From Bacillota bacterium (lineage in GTDB: Bacteria > Bacillota > DSM-12270 > Thermacetogeniales > Thermacetogeniaceae), in the NCBI GenBank assembly GCA_030627585.1, contig DAOURU010000015.1, positions 1 to 10,964 of the forward strand: 10,964 bases of DNA, given 5' to 3'. The notes beneath the pieces were generated by a model. It worked only from the letters and a program-made list of their open reading frames with translations, searched no databases and was not told the origin of the DNA. Position numbers and translations under genes: made by a program. Shown in pieces: positions 6,653-10,964 of this stretch (positions within the stretch are counted from its first letter, which is position 1; the number at the start of each line of letters is the position of its first letter).

Positions 6653-7234
6653 TTGGATAACCTGTTTATGGTGCTGTTGATGGCGCTTGCGCTGGGAGCG
6701 GATGCTTTTTCCCTGGCGCTGGGGATGGGAATGAGTAATTTTGCCCGCAACCACGTTTTACGGACCGCGGTTGTGGTTGGGTTCTTTCATATCCTCATGC
6801 CCCTGGCCGGTGTTTACATTGGCTCCCTGCTCGGCGGACTAATCGGAAAGGCGGCCGTTTGGATCGGAGCCGGGATTTTAATCATCCTGGGCCTGCGGAT
6901 GCTGTGGAGCGGTTTTCCCTGGCGGCGCGAGGTTTACAGTTTCCGGAAGGCGCGTCACCTCTGGGAAAAGTCTTCATCCAGTCCTTTCCTGGAATGGGGA
7001 GGGCTCCTTGTTTTAAGCTGGAGCGTGAGCGTGGATGCTTTCGGCGTAGGTATAGGTTTGGGGGTCTTTATGACGAGATTTTTTTATGCTGTTTTGATTC
7101 TCGGCGTTGTAGCCGGGTTGATGACCGCCACAGGCCTCGTCTTGGGCCGCTGGTTTACCCGCTGGGCGGGAAACTGGGCCGAAACGATCGGTGGCCTGAT
7201 TTTAACGGGAATCGGCCTGAAACTGTTTTTTTAA
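6653..7234 (+). CDS. mntP: MntP/YwlD-type manganese efflux membrane protein
   Basis: The protein is 193 aa and almost entirely hydrophobic, with six membrane segments at about residues 3-25, 37-60, 66-86, 113-138, 144-166 and 176-193. Two inverted halves carry matching acidic signatures, GADAFSLALG (Asp17) and SVDAFGVGIG (Asp128). These are typical of the MntP (DUF204) family, in which such aspartates are needed for Mn(II) export. A charged cytoplasmic loop (about 90-112) separates the halves. It starts at TTG 6653 with AAAGGCGG (6637-6644) 8 bases upstream, 22 bases after tsaC. The position between tsaC/ywlC and ywlE is the same as that of ywlD in B. subtilis. No manganese (yybP-ykoY) riboswitch is visible upstream, so expression probably follows the operon. 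Other DUF204 members such as YtaF are an alternative, but the context favours YwlD. Confidence 0.85.
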   Translation: MDNLFMVLLMALALGADAFSLALGMGMSNFARNHVLRTAVVVGFFHILMPLAGVYIGSLLGGLIGKAAVWIGAGILIILGLRMLWSGFPWRREVYSFRKARHLWEKSSSSPFLEWGGLLVLSWSVSVDAFGVGIGLGVFMTRFFYAVLILGVVAGLMTATGLVLGRWFTRWAGNWAETIGGLILTGIGLKLFF

Positions 7235-7258
7235 AACAAGCTTTTCCGGGAGGTGCTT

Positions 7259-7951
7259 GTGTTGCGGATCTTATTCATCTGTACCGGAAATACCTGCCGC
7301 AGCCTGATGGCGGAGGTTCTGGCCCGGAAAATCTTCCGCCGCTTTAATCTTGAGGGCCAGGTGGAGGTTGCCTCGGCGGGGCTTGCTGCTTTCCCGGGCT
7401 CACCCGCCAGTTCCGAGGCGCTTTCCGTATTGGCGGACGAAGGGTTCGATCTTTCGGGGCACCAGGCGGAGCAGTTGACGCAAGAAAAGGTACGGGCGGC
7501 GGATCTGATTTTGACAATGACGGCAAGCCAAAAACGCCAGCTGCTGGAATTTTTTCCCGCGGCGCGCGGGAAAACCTTTGTCTTTAAAGAATTCCTGGAT
7601 CCTGTCTCAAACAAGGAAAAAGAAACCCGTTTCATAGAGTTGATTGGAAAGGTTCAGGAAAAAAAGGAAAAATTTCGAGCCGAACACGGCAGGATTGTGA
7701 ACAAACTGGAGCAGGAAAGATCGGAAATTTTGAAGCGCCTCCAGGAAATCGAAAACGAGCTTGCCTCCTGGCAGAACCTCCTTGCGGAAAAAACCCGGGC
7801 GGAGGTGCAAGAAATTAAAAAAATTGAAGGGGAACTTGCGCAATACGATATTCCAGATCCTTTTGGGCAGCCCCGCGCGGTTTACAGGCGGTGCGCGCAG
7901 GAACTCGCAAGTCTGATCGAGAAGTTGGTTCAGCATTTAAAGAAAAAATAA
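7259..7951 (+). CDS. ywlE: Low-molecular-weight protein arginine phosphatase (YwlE-like) with coiled-coil insertion
   Basis: The product is about 230 aa, against roughly 150 for the family. The N-terminus has the phosphatase loop CTGNTCRS (Cys8 to Ser15; nucleophile Cys8, Arg14). Thr12 occupies the position where B. subtilis YwlE has Thr11, the residue that selects phosphoarginine; tyrosine phosphatases usually have Ile there. The residue after CRS is Leu instead of the common Pro. The core continues through SAGL, ADLILTMT and TFVFKEF (to about 112). Next comes a foreign stretch of about 80 residues (114-195) rich in Glu, Lys, Gln and Leu, with heptad-like spacing (for example IVNKLEQERSEILKRLQEI). 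The catalytic acid loop DIPDPFG (Asp200) and the usual last helix then resume. GGGAGGTG (7248-7255) precedes three possible starts; GTG 7259 or TTG 7262 fit best. It lies 24 bases after mntP. Confidence 0.88.
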   Translation: MLRILFICTGNTCRSLMAEVLARKIFRRFNLEGQVEVASAGLAAFPGSPASSEALSVLADEGFDLSGHQAEQLTQEKVRAADLILTMTASQKRQLLEFFPAARGKTFVFKEFLDPVSNKEKETRFIELIGKVQEKKEKFRAEHGRIVNKLEQERSEILKRLQEIENELASWQNLLAEKTRAEVQEIKKIEGELAQYDIPDPFGQPRAVYRRCAQELASLIEKLVQHLKKK

Positions 7952-7954
7952 GGG

Positions 7955-7973
7955 GCTGGCGGTTATTGCCAGC
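7955..7973 (+). other. Small RNA hairpin in the ywlE-rpiB gap
   Basis: GCTGGC (7955-7960) pairs exactly with GCCAGC (7968-7973) around a 7-base spacer, starting 3 bases after the ywlE stop. No T run follows, so it does not look like an intrinsic terminator. It could be a processing or stability element. Confidence 0.35.
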
Positions 7974-8050
7974 AACGGGGAGAGTCAGAAAAAGAGGAAA
8001 ATAAGGGTTTGGCACCGAATTTTTTCCCTAAATCGGGGCGGGGTGAAACA

Positions 8051-8572
8051 ATGCGCGTTGCAATTGGAAGCGATCATGCAGGTTTTCATCTCAAGGAAAG
8101 TGTAAAAGAGTATCTTGCTTCCCGGCAGGTAGAGTTTACAGATTTTGGCGTGGATCAGCCCGAATCTGCAGATTATCCCGATATTGCCCGCGTGGTAGCA
8201 GAGGCGGTGGCATGCGGGGATTACGAGCGGGGGATTTTGATCTGCGGGACAGGGATCGGGATGGCGATCGCGGCCAATAAGGTGCCGGGGATCAGGGCCG
8301 CTTTGTGCCAGGACCCCTTTACGGCACGCGTCGCCCGGGAGCACAACGATGCAAATATTGTGACCCTGGGAGAAAGGGTGCTGGAGCCGGGTCTGGCGCG
8401 CGAGATTATCGAGACCTGGTTGCAGGCGCGGTTTGGAGGAGGGCGCCATGCCCGCCGGCTTGCCAAAATCGAGTTGCTGGAAAAGAAATACTCTTGCGGT
8501 GAAACCCTGAAGAAGGATTCCCTCCGGTTGGTGAAGAAGGAAACAGGGGGTACGAAAAATGCACGAGATTGA
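8051..8572 (+). CDS. rpiB: Ribose-5-phosphate isomerase B
   Basis: The protein is 173 aa and interconverts ribose 5-phosphate and ribulose 5-phosphate in the non-oxidative pentose phosphate pathway. It belongs to the RpiB/LacAB family: [10 protein letters not shown] near the N-terminus, [14 protein letters not shown] with the catalytic Cys, [18 protein letters not shown] with the ring-opening His, and [12 protein letters not shown] near the usual end. A tail of about 22 residues rich in Lys/Glu follows, making it longer than the common 145-150 residues. The ATG at 8051 is preceded by GGGGTGA at 5 bases and gives the standard [12 protein letters not shown] start. It overlaps glyA by 14 bases, so the two are probably translationally coupled. 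B. subtilis ywlF stands at the same place in its series. Confidence 0.95.
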   Translation: MRVAIGSDHAGFHLKESVKEYLASRQVEFTDFGVDQPESADYPDIARVVAEAVACGDYERGILICGTGIGMAIAANKVPGIRAALCQDPFTARVAREHNDANIVTLGERVLEPGLAREIIETWLQARFGGGRHARRLAKIELLEKKYSCGETLKKDSLRLVKKETGGTKNARD

Positions 8573-9836
8573 AAAATATTTAATGCCGGTGGACCCTGAG
8601 ATAGCTGCCGCCATCCTGGCAGAAGAGCGGCGCCAGGAGGAGAAACTGGAGCTGATCGCCTCAGAGAATATCGTCGACAGGGCAATTCTTGCCGCCCAGG
8701 GTTGCGTCATGACGAATAAATATGCTGAAGGCTACCCCGGCCGGCGTTATTATGGAGGCTGTCAATTTGTCGATGTCGCGGAAAACCTGGCGCGGGAAAG
8801 GGCGAAAGCGTTATTCGGGGCCGAACACGCCAACGTGCAACCCCATTCAGGGACCCAGGCGAATACTGCTGTTTACTATGCAGCTTTAAAGCCCGGGGAT
8901 CGTGTGCTGGGAATGAATTTGAGCCATGGCGGCCATCTTACGCACGGAAGTCCTGTGAACATTTCGGGGACCTATTTCGAGGCCCATTTTTACGGCGTGA
9001 ATGAAGAGGGTTATCTTGATTACGACGCGGTGAGGGCGCTGGCGCGCACAGTTCGTCCCCGCTTGATCGTGGCGGGGGCGAGCGCTTATCCCCGCGTTAT
9101 TGATTTTGCTGCTTTTGCGGCAATTGCGAAGGAAGCCGGGGCTTATCTGATGGCGGATGTGGCCCACATTGCGGGCCTGGTCGCGGCGGGCCTCCACCCG
9201 AACCCGGTTCCCTATGCAGAATTTGTGACATCCACAACTCATAAAACTTTAAGAGGGCCGCGCGGCGGGATGATTTTATGCCAGGCGCGCTATGCTGCTG
9301 AAATCGATAAGGCGGTTTTCCCGGGGATCCAGGGGGGGCCGTTGATGCACGTCATCGCGGCCAAAGCTGTTTGTTTAAAACAGGCGCAATCTGAAGCATT
9401 CCGAAACTACCAGCGCCAGGTGGTGGCGAACGCCCGGGCGATGGGCGCCTTTCTGAAGGAATACGGCTTTAAACTTACCTCTGGAGGTACCGATACCCAT
9501 CTGATTCTCGTTGACCTGCGCAGCAAGAATATTACCGGGAAACAGGCCGAGTTGATGCTGGACGAGGTGGGAATTACAGTGAATAAAAATACGGTTCCTT
9601 TTGATCCCCAGAGCCCCCAAGTTACGAGCGGAATTCGGATCGGAACTCCTGCCGTCACAACGCGGGGAATGAAGGAGAAAGAAATGGAACTCATCGCACG
9701 GGCGATTCATTATGTCATTTCTTACCCCGGTGACGAAGCAAAACGGGAGGAGGCGCGCCGGATCGTGCGTTTCCTTTGTTCCGATTTTCCCCTTTATTCT
9801 TCAAGGGAGCGGAGGGAGATTATTGGGCCGGCCTGA
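8559..9836 (+). CDS. glyA: Serine hydroxymethyltransferase
   Basis: The protein is 425 aa, the normal length. It is a PLP enzyme converting serine and tetrahydrofolate into glycine and 5,10-methylene-THF, the main source of one-carbon units for dTMP, purines and methionine. Visible signatures include ELIASEN (31-37), [16 protein letters not shown] (52-67), QPHSGTQAN (94-102), the [11 protein letters not shown] block (198-208) and the PLP-lysine motif [13 protein letters not shown], with Lys229 as the Schiff-base residue. The C-terminal [14 protein letters not shown] is also present. ATG 8559 lies inside the end of rpiB, with GGGGG 8 bases before it. The last 14 bases overlap the start of the dCMP deaminase gene. 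Confidence 0.97.
   Translation: MHEIEKYLMPVDPEIAAAILAEERRQEEKLELIASENIVDRAILAAQGCVMTNKYAEGYPGRRYYGGCQFVDVAENLARERAKALFGAEHANVQPHSGTQANTAVYYAALKPGDRVLGMNLSHGGHLTHGSPVNISGTYFEAHFYGVNEEGYLDYDAVRALARTVRPRLIVAGASAYPRVIDFAAFAAIAKEAGAYLMADVAHIAGLVAAGLHPNPVPYAEFVTSTTHKTLRGPRGGMILCQARYAAEIDKAVFPGIQGGPLMHVIAAKAVCLKQAQSEAFRNYQRQVVANARAMGAFLKEYGFKLTSGGTDTHLILVDLRSKNITGKQAELMLDEVGITVNKNTVPFDPQSPQVTSGIRIGTPAVTTRGMKEKEMELIARAIHYVISYPGDEAKREEARRIVRFLCSDFPLYSSRERREIIGPA
9811..9815 (+). promoter_or_regulatory. Ribosome binding site that decides the comEB start
   Basis: GGAGG inside the end of glyA lies 7 bases before TTG 9823. The reading frame is open further upstream, but only the part from TTG 9823 (GRPDWHEYF...) matches dCMP deaminases. 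Confidence 0.6.
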
Positions 9837-10335
9837 CTGGCACGAATACTTTATGACAATTGCGGGGGTTGTAGCCAGGCGCTCCACCTGCGTCCGGCGC
9901 CAGGTAGGGGCGATCATCGTTAAAGAGCGGCGCATCCTTTGCACCGGGTATAACGGAGCGCCTACCGGTTTGCCCCACTGCATTGATGTGGGTTGCCTGC
10001 GCGAAAAACTGCATGTCCCGTCGGGAGAACGCCATGAGCTATGCCGGGGGCTGCATGCGGAGCAGAATGCCATCATCCAGGCGGCACTGCACGGAATCAG
10101 CATTCGCGGAGGCACCTTTTATATCACGCACCAGCCATGCGCCCTGTGTGCGAAGATGATCTGCAATGCGGAAGTTAAGGAGGTCTTTTTTCAGGGGGAT
10201 TACCCGGACCGGCTTGCCCTGAACATTTTTGCGGAGGCCGGGGTGCGGCTGGTTTGTTTGGGCCCCCCGGAAAGGGGAGGGGAGGGTAAAATTGCACCCG
10301 AAGACAAAGACCATCGCACTCCCGTGCCTGAATAA
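9823..10335 (+). CDS. comEB: Deoxycytidylate (dCMP) deaminase, ComEB-like
   Basis: The product is 170 aa. It is a zinc-dependent deaminase of the CDA superfamily that turns dCMP into dUMP, the substrate of thymidylate synthase. The catalytic signature is HAEQNAI (His78, Glu80) with PCALC (Cys106, Cys109) supplying the other Zn ligands. [16 protein letters not shown] and [12 protein letters not shown] match the N-terminal part of dCMP deaminases, and the extra Cys/His residues (23, 48-60) fit their second metal site. I set the start at TTG 9823 from the Shine-Dalgarno and homology, giving a 14-base overlap with glyA. The last 20 residues are polar and not conserved. The 3' end overlaps the next gene by 44 bases. 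In B. subtilis comEB is in the competence operon; here it follows glyA, next to one-carbon metabolism. Confidence 0.9.
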   Translation: MGRPDWHEYFMTIAGVVARRSTCVRRQVGAIIVKERRILCTGYNGAPTGLPHCIDVGCLREKLHVPSGERHELCRGLHAEQNAIIQAALHGISIRGGTFYITHQPCALCAKMICNAEVKEVFFQGDYPDRLALNIFAEAGVRLVCLGPPERGGEGKIAPEDKDHRTPVPE

Positions 10336-10624
10336 TCTTACTCCCACCCTGGAGTCTACCGCCCTCAAGTTGATGGAGGAGGCCGGCGAGCTCGCCCAGG
10401 CAATCGGTAAATTCCGGGGTTTAAGCGGGGAGCGGACGACGCTGGATGAGCGGCGGGTGGTCAACCTGATCTTGCGAGAACTGCTGGATGTAGCCCAGAC
10501 GGCGGTGTCTCTCCTTTTTGTGCTGGAGGAAAGATACGGGGCGGACATAGGGGCCGCCCTGGAACAGCATATCCAAAAACTGATCGAGAAAGATTATCTT
10601 CGTCTGGAGTGGGAAAAAGATTAA
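10292..10624 (+). CDS. MazG-like all-alpha nucleotide pyrophosphohydrolase
   Basis: The product is about 110 aa. The metal-binding pattern of the MazG/all-alpha NTP-PPase fold is present: EExxE in [17 protein letters not shown], and ExxD in [15 protein letters not shown]. This matches the short 'MazG-like' family of Firmicutes, single-domain proteins thought to hydrolyse (d)NTPs to the monophosphate and pyrophosphate. The substrate is not predictable from the sequence. The best start is TTG 10292, with GGAGGG (10281-10286) 5 bases ahead. An earlier in-frame ATG (10229) would add 21 residues unlike the family. It overlaps comEB by 44 bases, in a different frame, and ends 1 base before the wecB start. 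The adjacency to dCMP deaminase suggests pyrimidine deoxynucleotide turnover (inference). Confidence 0.8.
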   Translation: MHPKTKTIALPCLNNLTPTLESTALKLMEEAGELAQAIGKFRGLSGERTTLDERRVVNLILRELLDVAQTAVSLLFVLEERYGADIGAALEQHIQKLIEKDYLRLEWEKD

Positions 10625-10625
10625 A

Positions 10626-10964
10626 GTGACCGGGAAGATTAAGAAAAAAGTCAAGATCTTAAGCATTTTCGGGACGCGGCCCGAAGCGATCAAAATGGCG
10701 CCTGTGATCAGGGGGTTGAAATGCTGCCCCGAGGCTGTTGAAAGCCGGGTCGTGGTCACGGCGCAGCACCGGGAAATGCTGGATCAGGTCTTGCGGGTTT
10801 TTACCCTGCGGCCTGACTACGATTTGGCTTTGATGCGCCCGGGGCAGGATTTATTTGATGTTACAGAAGCTGCCCTGCGGGGGCTGCAGGAGGTTGTGGC
10901 GCGCGAGCGGCCGGACTTAATCCTCGTCCAGGGGGATACCACAACCACCTTTGCGGGTGCGCTG
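10626..10964 (+). CDS. wecB: UDP-N-acetylglucosamine 2-epimerase, N-terminal part (3' end outside window)
   Basis: 113 codons are visible before the right edge. It begins GTG at 10626, one base after the preceding gene's stop, with only a weak purine-rich stretch (GGAG 10606, GGGAAAAAG 10611) as a ribosome site. The signatures are those of WecB/Mna[15 protein letters not shown] (about residues 15-28), [24 protein letters not shown] and [12 protein letters not shown]. The enzyme converts UDP-GlcNAc to UDP-ManNAc, a precursor for teichoic-acid linkage units or other surface glycans. In B. subtilis mnaA also follows glyA-upp and precedes the atp operon, so atpI-atp genes might lie to the right (inference). 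Confidence 0.95.
   Translation, partial: MTGKIKKKVKILSIFGTRPEAIKMAPVIRGLKCCPEAVESRVVVTAQHREMLDQVLRVFTLRPDYDLALMRPGQDLFDVTEAALRGLQEVVARERPDLILVQGDTTTTFAGAL

Noticed and set aside
7985..8710. Long reverse-strand open frame (about 241 codons) opposite rpiB and glyA
   Set aside because: It lies wholly antisense to two clear conserved genes, its translation has no recognisable domain, and it is best explained by codon bias in GC-rich DNA.
9712..9822. Upstream in-frame extension of the dCMP deaminase frame
   Set aside because: It overlaps glyA coding sequence, lacks similarity to deaminases, and a good ribosome site points to TTG 9823.
1..10964. CRISPR arrays, tRNA/rRNA genes, insertion sequences or phage genes
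   Set aside because: No regularly spaced repeats, cloverleaf sequences, transposase motifs or terminal inverted repeats were seen; the window is almost fully occupied by conserved housekeeping genes.

Overview
The window looks like chromosomal DNA from an anaerobic, moderately GC-rich Gram-positive bacterium, most likely a spore-former of the Peptococcaceae/Desulfotomaculum type (class Clostridia). This rests on four things. There are strong AGGAGG-type ribosome binding sites in front of many GTG and TTG starts. The LysM/M23 cell-wall hydrolase and the Zn-ribbon L31 are Firmicutes-type. The gene order matches the Bacillus subtilis rpmE - prfA - prmC - ywlC - ywlD - ywlE - ywlF(rpiB) - glyA - mnaA region. 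The species cannot be fixed from the sequence alone. Every gene I can support lies on the + strand; the long reverse-strand reading frames are shadows.

Layout. Positions 1-1020 hold the C-terminal helicase half of a DinG-type (XPD-like) DNA helicase, cut by the window edge. Positions 1086-1997 encode a secreted two-LysM M23 peptidase. A 249-base gap follows; it ends in a very good extended -10 promoter (2185-2213) that drives rpmE. From there to the right edge the genes run in one direction with short gaps or overlaps: rpmE (L31), a DUF1385 membrane protein, prfA (RF1), prmC, tsaC/ywlC, an MntP-type efflux pump, ywlE (protein arginine phosphatase), rpiB, glyA, comEB (dCMP deaminase), a MazG-like NTP pyrophosphatase, and the start of wecB/mnaA (UDP-GlcNAc 2-epimerase), cut by the right edge.

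How the genes fit together. rpmE, prfA, prmC and tsaC form a translation block: a ribosomal protein, release factor 1, the methylase that modifies the release factor's GGQ glutamine, and the enzyme that starts tRNA t6A synthesis. glyA, comEB and the MazG-like gene overlap one another and suggest a one-carbon/deoxynucleotide block: methylene-THF, dUMP supply and NTP clean-up. wecB turns to envelope polysaccharide precursors.

Most of the window is a conserved housekeeping neighbourhood rather than a new mobile or defence system. The points most worth a second look are: (i) the YwlE-type phosphatase carries a roughly 80-residue charged, predicted coiled-coil insertion just before its catalytic Asp loop; (ii) the rpmE-DUF1385 junction can fold into mutually exclusive hairpins, one of which hides the DUF1385 Shine-Dalgarno; (iii) an uncharacterised DUF1385 membrane protein sits inside the translation cluster; (iv) PrmC has NLPY instead of NPPY; (v) a dCMP deaminase and a MazG-like enzyme are inserted between glyA and wecB.
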